Assembly (NCBI GenBank): GCA_944472155.2
Contig: OX235279.1
Span: 142,076,920 to 142,140,919 of the forward strand
Source: Trichobilharzia szidati
Taxonomy: Eukaryota > Platyhelminthes > Trematoda > Strigeidida > Schistosomatidae
Length of the DNA stretch: 64,000 nt
Direction of reading: 5' to 3'
Part shown: positions 34,451-46,495 of the stretch, in pieces
Layout: every line of letters begins with the position of its first letter
How positions within the stretch are numbered: the stretch's first letter is position 1
The notes under the pieces: generated by a model
What the model was told of the DNA's origin: nothing
Seen by the model: the letters and a program-made list of their open reading frames with translations, nothing else
The model's database searches: none
Program-made: the position numbers and the translations under genes

Positions 34451-35867
34451 GCCATGTTTTTTTGACAAGAAGTAGCTAAATAACTGTTTTATGTCTAATT
34501 TAGTTTCACTTTGATTTTTGTGAAACTTTAGCCAATATGCTTGAACGGCTGATAAAAAATTGTCTGTATACTATTACTGCTGCCTGTTTTATACTTACCA
34601 GTTTCTATTTTATACTAATTCTTCGAGAGATATATCACTGATTTACCTAATTAGTTTCGCAGTATTCATTAAAATAGTATTTTCGGTTAAGTAGGTAGAA
34701 CAGGTGAGTTACTGTCGACTTGTCACTGATAAAGAGGATTTCACAGGTGGTGGAGTGACCGTCTGCTGCACAAATTATCTTTCTGTACTGTCTGAAGACG
34801 TCTTTTAATAGCTTCGGTCAACACAAATTTCGAGATGACTTTCATGATGAATATACATAGCTTTTTATAGCTGACAACGATTCGTGATGTAATCAAATGC
34901 TAAGTTAGTCAGTCCCGTTTAAAACGCAAAACAATTACACATACTGCTGTGTTGATCCACTTGTTGTTGGGGTTCATTTTAAATGCTTTCACCACATATG
35001 CTACTAATCATTCTGAACAGTTGCGTGTAATGCTACAAAAGCTTTGAAAAACAGTTTTTAAGACAATCAGTAACTAGAACCAAACATGACATTCAAGCAT
35101 GATGGAATAACATCATTTTCAGAATGTGTGTGAATGTTTACACATATTAAGATATATATATATATATGTGAAATATACAGACTGAAATATCCTAAGTCTG
35201 TATTGTCCGGCTGAAAAGTTCAACTATACAGATTCACTTGAGTTTTGAAAGACAAGTTTATGCTTCTTACCATTATCTTATAAATATATCTCGGAAAGAA
35301 TCCAACTAGTTTACAGAACTTTATTTTTACGTGTACTTATGTGTCACTAGAGAAAAAAAATCATCCGTAATGAATTTTTTTGACTATTTGCTTTTAAATT
35401 GTCTTCTGATAGGCAAAATACAATACAATGCACTTAACCTAAATATCTTGTCATATTCAACTATTAAGACTGAAGGCATACTGCTTTTTACATGACACTT
35501 TGTTAGTGAAATCTATAGTGATAACTACATATGACAGTTTAAAAAGCAACCTACCGCATATCTGTCACTAATTCAGTAGCTGAATGGAACTGAAATTCTT
35601 AGATTTGCGCCAGTATTCTCTGTTATTAATTTCATTTGCAAAATGTCGAACTATCGAAAATCAAAGGGGATTTCCCACTTACTTTCTCATTACCATGAAG
35701 ACAACAATCAGAAATGTATTCAGTGAGCACCTAATAATCATCAGCAAATTATGTACCAATATCTACGACTTGTCGGCGATTACAGAGCAAGTATTTTCTG
35801 AATTCGCACTGAAGTAAAAGCTAGCTAACAGGTTCAGGCGCAAGCCACTAAAATCTTTAAGAGGACT

Positions 35868-36099
35868 CTTTTTTTCCCTTCACGTTCCCCAGTGGAACAT
35901 AGGGCTTCAAGCTGGTGGCTTGAAGTTTCTGTAGCAGTGTTTATTTTACTGGATGGGGTTGCTAGCCTCATGCCCAACCTTTCCTCTTCACTAGCATTAT
36001 TTCTAGCTTAGCGAGGTAAAGGAGTGCGTCGGTCGGGGATTGAACCCCGGACCATGTGCATGGTCGGTGAGCATCCTAACCGCTATGCCACCAACGCAC
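35868..36099 (-). mobile_element. tRNA-headed SINE, family A
   Basis: A complete reverse copy: tRNA-like head at the right (36034-36099) with B box GGTTCAATCCC, body, and the tail CCCTATGTTCCACTGGGGAA at the left. AAGAGGACT at 35859-35867 and 36100-36108 is an exact target-site duplication. Inserted in hemicentin intron 1 against the gene. Confidence 0.92.
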
Positions 36100-36758
36100 A
36101 AGAGGACTAATTTTTCTAGCTAATCCGTTTGTTACTGGCTTTATGTAGACAGGAACAATGTAATGTAAACACCGAAACGAACCGAAACTTCTTATCTTAC
36201 ACCGAAAAAAAAACTGAAGACTATCAGAGGAAGAAAACTTTCCATTTCTCCGAATTCTCTTAAGAATCACTGTATATAACTTGTTCAAGTAGTTCAAAAG
36301 TAGTGAGATTATGGTCTATTTGGCTCCATCTGTGTGCTTTTTCAAGTTTTTTGATCCTCTGTACGTCTGTTCATTGGTCGTACTATGCCTGCTTTTTGCT
36401 AAATATTCTCTTGAGTGAGATGAAGGAAACAAAAACGTAAAACGTTTTTAGTCCTATCACAAAACATTCTGGTTCCTATTAGACTTTCTGTCGTGTATCT
36501 CCACAAAGTTCGGTTAAACTGTTCAGAATAAGTTAAGATCAAATATTTTTACATAGCTAAACATCAGCCACACTCTTTCCACTGTTGTTCTCACAGTGTT
36601 ACTCATATTCATACTTTTTGATTTTATTCTTATTTCGTTCTTACATTTTAGTTGAATCTTTGCAGTGCTAAGTACTGCCATCTACTATCCTTCTGTAGCT
36701 ATTTACCGACTTTGAACTTTGATCGAATTTCCATTTGAAGCATTTTATTCTTTGCTTT

Positions 36759-36990
36759 GTGCGTCGGTGGCATAGCGGTTAGGACGCTCGCCAACCATGC
36801 ACATGATCCGGGGTTCTATCCCCGGCCGCCAACGCACTCCTTTACCTGGCTAAGCCAGAAATAATGCTGGTAAAGAGGGAAGGTTGGATATGAGGCTAGC
36901 AACCCCATCCTGTAAAAATACACACTGCTACAGAAACTTCAAGCCACTAGCTTGAAGCCCTATGTTCCACTGGGGAATGTGAAAGAAAAA
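36759..36990 (+). mobile_element. tRNA-headed SINE, family A
   Basis: A complete copy: GTGCGTCGGTGGCATAGCGG head with A box, B box GGGTTCTATCCCC (one change), AGCCAGAAATAATGCTGGTA body, GAAGCCCTATGTTCCACT tail and an A-rich end. TTTGCTTT at 36751-36758 and 36994-37001 is the target-site duplication. It lies 660 bases from the reverse copy at 35868. Confidence 0.92.
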
Positions 36991-37925
36991 ATTTTTGCTT
37001 TAAATATTTAGGATTGTATAGTTGCAAAATTGTATGATGCAAGTTAGAATCCCGGAAGGCACATTAGTTTCTACAAATTTTCAGATGTATCTTGATGGTG
37101 AATGGTCTGAGGCATAACGTCTCTGTCCAGAATTTTCCGCTGACTGACTCTTACCAGAATGGACATCTAATCCCAGGGAACCACAATGCTCAGTAATGAT
37201 GTGTCGTTAAATTTAACGACACATGCCTGATACGTAAACTTCAAACAGTATGCTCAATAACTAGACGGCTAAACGGTCTTCAATATGCCTAATACTAGTA
37301 GCTTACATAATAAGCGAATTCATTGAAAAATAATTATCTCAGTGCTTATTTTCATAGAAGAAGAATAAGGCTACCTTCGTCACTTAAGGATACAGATGTC
37401 TGGTGTCTAAGCCCAAAAAAGAAGTACCTTTCTTTGTTAGTAATTTCTCCCTAGTGATGAATCATATCAACAAGTGAATTAGTCACCAGTTATTTATTCA
37501 TTTGTTTATTTTTAATGACATTCACAGACAGAGATTAGTAGATTTTAAGGAAATGAAACAGAAATCTCTTTTACAGTAAAAGATGAACATATGTTTTGTC
37601 GTATTTTGTGACCTCTGGTTTAGATAACTTTCCTTATTGCTGTTGCTGATGATAGTGATGACTAATTACACCTTTCTACAACTTGTTTTGTCATCATTTC
37701 TCCCTAGAAATATGAATAATGTTTATGAAAGAAAAGTAATTAAAACAAATCTGTTCAGTTAAACAGAAATTGGAAATTGAACAAATGTTAAATGTTACTT
37801 ACATAAAGAAAGACACAGTGATTGATTACAGAAAAAAGACAATAAAGCATTTTAATCACTGTTCAAAGAATGACTGATTATTGTGCCTATTAAAAGGGAG
37901 ATAAGGATTATTTGTTTACATAATC

Positions 37926-38080
37926 ACTTGGTGATGAGTAGTCCGGTTGCTTGTGGTTCGAATCTTACAGCGAGCTAGATCCTCATTTCATCTTCACTTA
38001 TTGTCAAATGAATCAGTAATAGTCTGCTAATCTGAGGCTACCACTAATAGTCTCATTAACAGTGAATACGTATATTTGAA
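37926..38080 (+). repeat. tRNA-related SINE-like repeat, family D
   Basis: An A/B-box-like region (GGTGATGAGTAGTCCGG, GTGGTTCGAATCTTAC) followed by TCATTTCATCTTCACTTAT and AATAGTCTGCT. Partner of the reverse copy at 2340-2520. Confidence 0.5.
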
Positions 38081-38339
38081 GTGGCGAAAATTCCACCTGA
38101 GCTGCAATCCTTTCGATGATTTTATTAAGCAGGTTTTCGGTCAGAAACCATAATCATCATGATAACGGAGTTAGGAAGGGGATTATTCAGAGTGCTAAAG
38201 CAGGCCAAGTCATTCAAATAGAATAGAAAAACTGAGGTATCCAGGGTGATTAGAGAACTATTCAGTGAATAAAAGAAGCCGTTTCTAGGAGGGCGGAAAT
38301 GAAGAATCACTTTCTAAAATGACCATGTCAAAACACATT

Positions 38340-39290
38340 GCATGCATTTTGGCTGATTATAGTTATTATCATTTTCACCGAAAAGAGCCATTAAGTCATG
38401 AAGAAAATAAAAGACAGATTCAGCGAAGAAAATTTTCTTTATCGACGAAATCATCTTCAGAGGCTGTACAGTCGTATTTATACTTACAAAAATATATAGT
38501 GGTCTATTATTGAGTAATAGGGGGTGACATAATTGATATAATTACTCAGAAGTGGCTTTAGAAGTGAAAATTATAAGTTGTAAATTACGTGGTACTCAAC
38601 GGCAAAAAGATAGAAATTTGATAAGGTTAAAATTGCTATCAAGTGAGAATAAAGGTATTTGAGTGTCAATTTAACAAGTGTGAAGAGGGTGTGAAAATAT
38701 ACAAAATGAGCATATGAGAGTGATAATAGTGAATTAATTATTAAAGCAAAAGCTAACTAAAAGTGAAAGTAGAATGAAAAGAAAAAATCAAAAATATTTT
38801 ATTTACAAGGAACGATTAGTGAAGAGGTTAAGACCAAGGTAGAATAAGAGACTGGACAAACTTTTTCTGTATACAGAGTTCAGGATTGTATTGATGAACT
38901 GCCAGAGCCTCCGCCATACACAAAAGCCGAAACCTGACGCCCTTTGTGCCATTTGGCTTCACTTTGTAGATGATCTTGAAAGACGATTCTGGTGGAGCTG
39001 CGTGGCCTGAGGTCACCAAATGCCCGAGAATTGAGCTAGTAATTGTCTTACATTGTCCCTTTGCTAACCATGCCGGATAATGTTTAGACATGCGTTTGGA
39101 AAGCGTGCGCTTTGTGCGACCAACATAACTAGTTCCACACGAGCAAGTGAATTTATAAACACACATTGAGGTGGCCCAAAGCGGCAGTTTATCCTTCACA
39201 CATCCGTTGATCATTTGTCGGCTGTAGAAATTGATACGTATTATCATTTTCTCAAAGTTCCTATGATATATAAATGTCATATTCACAGCT
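38340..39290 (-). mobile_element. Penelope-like element, GIY-YIG end and terminal repeat
   Basis: A minus-strand frame at 39286-38828 encodes a well-preserved GIY-YIG domain: DKLPLWATSMCVYKFTCSCG, TSYVGRTKRTLSKRMSKHYP and FKIIYKVKPNG, ending in a PELCIQKKFVQSL-type tail. It matches the ends of the elements at 19170 and 56255. A pLTR-like block follows at about 38370-38480 (GATTCAGCGAAGAAAATTTTC, GCTGTACAGTCGTATTTATAC). The reverse transcriptase is absent, so this is a 5'-truncated copy. Confidence 0.85.
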
Positions 39291-39994
39291 GCTTTCTAAT
39301 TCATTTGACTTTACATACCATTCTGATTTAATTTCCTATCGGCCATTTCCAGAAAACGCTTTTTACACCCTCAACATTTGGACTACCTTATTTTGCCTAT
39401 CGTACGTAATTTACGGACTTTTGAAGAAGAATGATGCATAAATATAATGTGTATTCTGGTTTTAGGAGGAGGATGAACCTTAACAAATTTTTGGTTAACT
39501 TTGGTAATAAATGTGAACAAGCGTTGAAGCCATGTGAATGATTCATCCTCATTTGTATTCAACCATCCAGTACACATAAATATATTGGTTAGGAATGTTC
39601 ACGGCTTTTCTTTTTTAATGTCTCCTTATTTATAGAAGGTTAATGTGTTTAAATTATTCCTGAAATATAGAACTATCTTCTTAATAGAGTAAGTCGATCA
39701 TGTTAACTAATAGACTTATGGTTTTAAATTCCTTATTGAGTTAAGCTAAGGAAGACAAACGACAGTTACTCTTTGAATAATGGGGAATCCCCTTTAGGAC
39801 AAGTAAGATTCAGAAAACACGTGATTCAGAGAAGAGAATGATTTTAGTGATTTCATTTTCTGTAACTGCACAATCGCAATTATGTGAAATTTATTTCATG
39901 AATATGTTCTATAGTTTTATGTTCAAAGTATATGATGACTAGTGCAGTAGGAGGTCGAGTTGGGCCTTTACAATATCTGCCCACGCTACCGATT
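39291..39994. other. Hemicentin intron 1, no recognised feature
   Basis: AT-rich. A 64-codon minus frame at 39577-39383 is not recognised. Confidence 0.35.
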
Positions 39995-40262
39995 CTGTAG
40001 AAGCCTCCTATAGCGCTGACTGCGAAGTAATTTAGGAATTGCTTAAAGTTTACTGGCCTCAAACCTTTATTAACCTCATTCAACAGCTACATGACAATGC
40101 CACATGTCAAGTGATTCACAACAGAAAACTCCTCGATTCCTTTGAAATGAATGCAGAAGTAGGACAAAACTGCATACTACCACCGATAATATTGCTGATT
40201 GTGGTGAACTGCATCATACGACAGATCGTCGGAAGTGAGAGGACAGGAATAGTTTGATGTAG
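39995..40262 (+). mobile_element. RTE-like retrotransposon, RT fragment
   Basis: The frame INLIQQLHDNATCQVIHNRK, then SFEMNAEVGQNCILPP and IIRQIVGSERTG, aligns with INLIQQLYDNGTCQVIHNGK onwards in the 25762-27473 copy. It is an internal fragment, truncated at both ends. Confidence 0.85.
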
Positions 40263-40354
40263 TTTTGTTTTCTATGCTGAGACAACCGTTCTCTTACTTG
40301 AAAAGTTACTTACCTATGACAGTGGCTGACGGCTGCGCTATGTATATATATTTC

Positions 40355-40530
40355 AAATTGGCAGAAGTTAGAATTCAAGGGTCGTTAGACCGGATCCCAC
40401 TGGCTGAGAGGTTTGCGAGCTTCCCTTATTCCCAGAAGGTCCTGGATTCGCATCCCAGTGAGTGCGTGCTGATGAAGAGTCCAAAAGCGAGACGAAACAG
40501 TTGTACAGTTCTCCCTGGCTTTTAGTTAGT
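40355..40530 (+). repeat. Hammerhead-bearing SINE-like repeat
   Basis: Head GCAGAAGTTAGAATTCAAGG, a mutated B box (GATTCGCATCCC), then GTGCTGATGAAGAGTCC, GAGACGAAACAGTTGTACAG. Layout as in 12915-13165. Stem II is broken (GTCC against GAGAC) and C3 is replaced, so it is inactive. Confidence 0.75.
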
Positions 40531-41564
40531 GACAAAATTTACTTTGAAATCAAATTACTTGTGTTTGATAATCGCATCTTGAGTTAGAAATTTGTCAATA
40601 TTGTTCGTTAGGATTTTGTACATTGTGGAATGGATCACGTTATTATAAGTGTATTAGTAAGGGGGTGATAAGTTCTAATTTGGGGTATATTTTGAGCTGG
40701 GTTACTGTTTTTGATCGCGTCAACTGTTGGGACTTTTTATTTACACATTCATGTAAAGCAGTCACACAGTGTTTCATTCCGCATTTAATAATTTTCATTT
40801 CAAGAACTATATTCCACGGTGTTGACAAGTGTACTGAGTCATCCCTGTTGCGAGCGTGTGCGGCTTCTGTGATCAATTTTGATTTCATCTAACTTATACT
40901 GGGGCTTAGAACATTCTTACAATATTAGAGTATTTTGATAGTCATCTCCCATTTTAGCTACACTCTGTGTTTTCCTTTTTCGCTTTTACCTTAACAGCTT
41001 CTTTTATGAGTTCTTCCAGATGGTAACTTTCAATGTCATTTTGAACAGAATGTTCGTTTGTGGTTATCAAGGTAGTGACAGACTGACCACACTCTCTTCC
41101 TCTTGCATAAGTTTGGTTGCACTCAGTTATAATCAAACATTTTCAACCAAAATATTCGTTTCTTTAACATAAGTTTTGAATATAGTGCGTTTGTAGTAGA
41201 ATTAATAAGGAGCATAGTGTGGAATGAATTCATTTAATCCGCACAGTGTTTACTGCCTTTCTTTTTCAAATTTATACAGGGCACTAATTATACCTTTGTC
41301 TGAATGAACAAACGTGTTGTCTATATAACCATACTGTCTATCCAGTGAATCAATTTTCTTTTTTAGTTTGGCATTATTAAATTTAATTGTAAAAACATTT
41401 GTTGATAACGGATGTTATGAGGAATAAAGAAACTTTATCGATTTATGTATACAGGTGTTTGAATTAAGACCTAAAATGCTTGCATAACGTGTACAACTAT
41501 ATGCCATAGCATACTTCTTCCTCATGAGGCATATACATCATATAAAATGTTGTACATGTTAAGT

Positions 41565-41800
41565 GTGCGTCGGTGGCATAGCGGTTAGGACGCCCGCCTA
41601 CCATGCACATGGTCCGGGATTCGATCCCCGGCCGCCAACGCACTCCTTTACCTCGCTAAGCCAGAAATAATGCTGGTAAAGAGGAAAGGTTGGGCATGAG
41701 GCTAGCAACTCCATCCTGTAAAATAAACACTGCTAAAGAAACTTCAAGCCACTAGCTTGGAGCCCTATGTTGAACTGGGAACGTGAAGGAATAAAAAAAA
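41565..41800 (+). mobile_element. tRNA-headed SINE, family A
   Basis: A full copy with a clear tRNA-like head (GTGCGTCGGTGGCATAGCGG, B box GATTCGATCCCC), body, and the tail changed to CCCTATGTTGAACTGGGAAC, ending in (A)n. Confidence 0.92.
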
Positions 41801-41849
41801 TCCAGTTACAGTAGGAACTACATGAAGTAAATAAGCTGAGAGTCTTGTA

Positions 41850-42790
41850 CAGGACTCTTTAGACCTTTAGGAATTGACGTCGTACACAAACCAACAAAGT
41901 CACTTCACTCAATTCTATGTCAACCAAAAGACTAAACAGCGAAGGATGATAAAACCAACATCATCTACAAAATAGATTGTTTCAACTGCGAAAAACACTA
42001 CATTGGCCAAAGTGGACGTCCCCTTCGTCTTCGTATCCACGAACATAAGCTAGCTGTCAAGAGACATGATATCCACTCCCTCATATCACTACATACAGAC
42101 AACCACGGACACCAATTCGACTGGGACAACGTTCAAATATTAGACAGAGGAAACAACAAGAATGCTGCAGAATTTTTAGAAGCGTGGCATTCCAGTGAAT
42201 CATCAGTCAATAGACACATCGAGGTTATTATTTTTTTATTTTTTTCCTTCACGTTCTCAGTGGAACAGAGGGCTTCAAGCTAGTGGCTTGAAATTTCTGT
42301 AGCAGTGTTTATTTTACAGGATGGGGTTGCTAGCCTCATGCCCAACCTTTCCTCTTTACCAGCATTATTTCTGGCTTAGCGAGTTAGAGGAGTGCATCGG
42401 CCAGGGATCGAACTTCGGACCATGTGCATGGTCGGCGAGCGTCCTAACCGCTATACCACTGACACATCGAGATAGACAAAATTTATCAACCGATAAGAAA
42501 GAAAACTCACACACAAAGGGTCAAAGTTCAAGTCAAAGAAACAATGAGTGACAATACAAGCAACCTAGAAGGTGTGAAAACAAACAAAAACAACCAATCA
42601 CGTCCAAGGTCGCCAGGAGAGATGATTAATAAACTCGTGGAGAAATCTAAAAGCTCACTTCAAATTGAAGTATGCGCTGAAGATGTCACCTAGTAGGGTG
42701 ATGAAAGCTTCGCAAATCAACTATCCAGCTCAGAGAACACAACCACATCAAAATCATCCACCTGAGCTACAAATCTTCTCTATTATAGTC
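41850..42790 (+). mobile_element. Penelope-like element, GIY-YIG end (distinct lineage)
   Basis: The frame reads NIIYKIDCFNCEKHYIGQSG, then RPLRLRIHEHKLAVKRHD and AAEFLEAWHS, a clear GIY-YIG domain (YI and HYIGQ motif). It is interrupted by a reverse SINE at 42224-42460 and resumes IDKIYQPIRKK, ending in a stop at 42691. The 3' tail GGGTGATGAAAGCTTCG lies just after. Its linker and motif differ from the other Penelope-like copies here, so it belongs to a different lineage. No reverse transcriptase part remains. Confidence 0.85.
42224..42460 (-). mobile_element. tRNA-headed SINE, family A, nested in Penelope-like element
   Basis: A complete reverse copy with target-site duplication GACACATCGAG (42213-42223 and 42461-42471). 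The host frame continues across it if the insert and one duplication copy are ignored, so the SINE came in later. Confidence 0.95.
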
Positions 42791-42824
42791 CCAAGCTGAG
42801 TTTACAACACACAGTTTGATCACG

Positions 42825-42965
42825 AAATGACATCAGTTAGAGAACTAATGAAAACCAGGGAGTACCAGACAGCTATTTCGTCCTAGTTTAGGATCTCTGC
42901 ATAGAGCGAACCCAGGACCCTCAGGTTACGAGGCTATCAAAGTTACCTGCGAATGCTAGCGACTT
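42825..42965 (-). repeat. Hammerhead-bearing repeat, degraded
   Basis: The minus strand has the family 3' region (CTGATGTCATTTCG direction) and AACTAGGACGAAATAGCTGTC, but the CTGANGA box is lost. Confidence 0.6.
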
Positions 42966-43624
42966 CGGAATGCAGTGCATAACGCTGAAGGTATCGATAT
43001 GATACCATGTATTCAAGAAGGGTTACAGAACTGTATCTTTTATGCGGTTGATTTTGCCCTTTTTGAACCAGACTGGTAAATGTTCTCGAATCCATAGACG
43101 AACTAATCTTATCATGTGTCCTATATAACCTGAATCACAAAAATAGTTGAAACGATATATTTATGGAGAGGAGCTAAAATGAGATATGACGTCGTTTAGT
43201 TTTGGAGTGAACGCTGTAATATTTGTTTTCTGTTACCTTCATCCCAACAGTTTTAACCACAGTATTTTTTAAAATTTACACCCCCCATTCTGGCTTTCAC
43301 TCATTACTATCGAATTTTCCATTTATACTATTCTGACTTGTCTCTTTTCTCGATGTATGAGCCTGCATGTTTCATTTCACGTACTGATTATTTCATGATA
43401 AACTATCCACCGATGTCTATCTCCTCCTTAATGTATACTGTTTTGTACTAGCCACTCACCTAACAACTTTGACAACCTTGGAGTGACTTGTCAGTTTTCC
43501 CTTCCCATATTACGTGTATTTACAGTAAATAAACATCGTCATCCTCTTTCATTTCACAAAATTTTTTAAGCTGCATTCAACTCAGCAAATCCTGTCACGT
43601 AAAAATTTATTTGTCGCATAACTG

Positions 43625-43925
43625 GCTAATAATAATCAAGCTTTATTTCAGACAATATATGTACACATAGCACAGTAATTCTCAGAGTATTTAGCTCCAA
43701 GATACTTCCCCTTCATATACGATTTACATGTAAAGTAATAGTATGAAGTATACCATGTGACGCGTAGTGTTGTTGCATTGAAGGGAGAACTAAATCAGTA
43801 CATTTTCTTTCATTTCTGATGATGATGAAAACAATAAGAAATGCAGAAGAGTTTAAGCACTTAGATGGATAAGAATTCTGGCAGCCCAGGGATTTAAGCA
43901 AGCCACAGTTTTCAAAATATTATTT
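43625..43925 (-). mobile_element. CR1-like retrotransposon 3' end
   Basis: TAATAATCAAGCTTTATTTC, ACATAGCACAGTAATTCTCAG and ATTTAGATGGATAAGAATTC match 34095-34450. A SINE is inserted at its right edge. Confidence 0.65.
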
Positions 43926-43932
43926 TAATGAC

Positions 43933-44131
43933 CGACCATGCACATGGTCCGGGGTTCGATCCCCGGCTGCCAACGCACTCCTTTACCTCGCTAAGCCAGA
44001 AATAATGCTGGTAAAGAGGAAAGGTTGAATATGATGCTAGCAACCCCATCCTGTAAAATAAACACTGCTACAGAAGTTTCAAGCCACTAGCTTGAAGCCC
44101 TCTCTTCCACTGGGGAACGTGAAGGAAAAAA
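43933..44131 (+). mobile_element. tRNA-headed SINE, family A, 5'-truncated
   Basis: The copy starts inside the head (CGACCATGCACATGGTCC) and ends in the usual tail. ATTTTAATGAC on both sides (43922-43932 and 44132-44142) is the target-site duplication, so the truncation happened on insertion. Confidence 0.92.
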
Positions 44132-45875
44132 ATTTTAATGACAAACATAATATTTTATAACTGTAGAAACTTGAAGACAATTTATTGAAAAGAACAGTCC
44201 TCGTTCAAACCAACTTTTAATTCATGCTATAAGAATATTTCACTTTCTTAAGGTATTATTACTATTTCCACTATTTTCAACTCCTTGGACAAGAATGTGT
44301 CCTTTGAATTTCCTATGACAAAAAGCACAAATTCGTAAGGTCCTTCGTTGAATAATATGCACGGAACTTAGGTTGTTGAAAATAAATGATAATAGCCAAG
44401 TATGCGGTATATTCATTTTAGCGTAGCAAATATGATTACCGGTGCTAACTGGTACAGACAAAGTCATTAGAGGTCATCTCTTTCATTTCTTATTATGACA
44501 ACAGCCAGTGTGTTGATTTTCCTTCACTTTGAAGACAATATACTGAAAAAATGTTCAAGAACACATAGTACATCTGGAGGACATTTAAGTGATTTAAGTA
44601 ATTAGAAAAATGAAAGAAATCTGATACGGCATGTGGGATGAAAAGTTCAAAAACTCGACCAAATCATTATTTATGATGGCGTTCCCGTCTAGACTGACGT
44701 CTAGCACCTGTAGTTTCAAACGCCAAAGCGTTACTAATATGCTAATGGGCCACAAGAGCCACCTATTGTACATCAGTTCTTGTCGATTAATTGATTTTAT
44801 CTGACTAAAATACTCGACTCCAACTAAAGAAGCTTCGATGATGTTGTAGGTTTGGTTATTCATTTCTTAGTGTCACATTTTAAAAAAATATGTACAATAG
44901 TATTACCAGTAACTAAGTGAATCTGTCAGATTACTACTGTTAGACTAATTGAAAAATTTCACACCCTTTAATTTTCTATACATTCTATCCAATACTGACA
45001 TTGAAATTTTACACTGGACATTGTATTCCACTTTATACATAGATATACTTGTAACTGTAAAGTATGAAGAAGTTATTAAAAACAATTGTTCACTTTTATC
45101 ATTCTTGTATTGAATAAATTATGAGGTTGTTCAAACTGTCTTCGAATCTATTTGACATTTTTATCGTACTCTTGCTCTTATATGCCTTAGTGTAAAATAT
45201 TTTCTACTGCTTCCGTCTGTAAAAGCACACGTCTGGTTGAAATTTTTATATTTTTGACAAGAACAATTTTTCCGTAACATCAAGCCATTGTTCTGAATTC
45301 ATTATAATGGGTTAATATTACGTAACTTATGAGCGCCATATATATATATATATATATATATTAACACAAGATTAGATACGTTTGTCAACTAACGACGGAT
45401 AGTAATATCCGTATATGCCAGCTGTTATCCTTTTCGGATAAAAGGGTTCAAATGCCTATAAGTAATACATTTCTTAACATTTCTCTTTTATATTTGCCCT
45501 TACAGTATAAGGAAAAATGAAGATATGAACAAAGACATCGTTTAGACAATAGCAGTTGGCATATTTGTGCACGATGAATGAATGACTCATTTAACTGTCA
45601 AATAACAGACACTTTTGCTAAACTGGTTATGTAAACTTGTGAATATTCTGTTCGTGTGAAAATAAAGCCAAAATCGAAGGAGTAGATATGTAAAATAATT
45701 AAACAGTATGGTTTAACCCTTCAAGATGAATCACTACAGATCCACTGTCGATGAAAACGGTATGGAACTCGGGGAAGACCTATGCAATGTTAGGAATTTA
45801 TTGTCTCAGAACTTTTGACAGCTTTACTTTCTGTCTAGTTTCTTCTTTCACTCATTCATGTTTTTAGACTATAAC

Positions 45876-45919
<44 letters not shown>

Positions 45920-46495
45920 ATAAGAAGTTATGACAGATCCTGCTGAGTTTTGTATTGGGCAGATTCAACGAATAATCAAGACGAAATATAGGGAAATAAT
46001 TAACTATACATTGATTTCACCACAAACACTGATAAGTCATTAGAGAGTTACTAGTCACATTTTTTCTAGTCCTAAGTGCTTCTGACTAAATTATATTACT
46101 CATGTTTGTTATGTTGTTACTATCCTGGTACTCAGTACTGGAAGGCTTCTGATTGCAGCACTGAGTTATGCAAGTTCCTATCCCCCGACCAAACATCAAT
46201 TCCTTAGATGTTTTAGATGCGCCTTGTTGACGAATGTCAGTAAGTATGAAATCTAGATCCATAGCATCTTAGTGACTGTCTCCAGCCATCTAATGATGAC
46301 ATCGTTATTTTGCAAACAATATACTCTATTCCCTATTGGACATATTTCGCTTGTCGTTGTCTGTTGCTTATCAGATTCATCTCGAAATTTTATTCTTCAA
46401 TGACTCATTTTGTGAAAAACAGTTTTAATTCATAGACTAATGTTGATTAATAATAAATTATGTAGAGCCGCGCATCCTAAAGTGAAATAGTAAGT

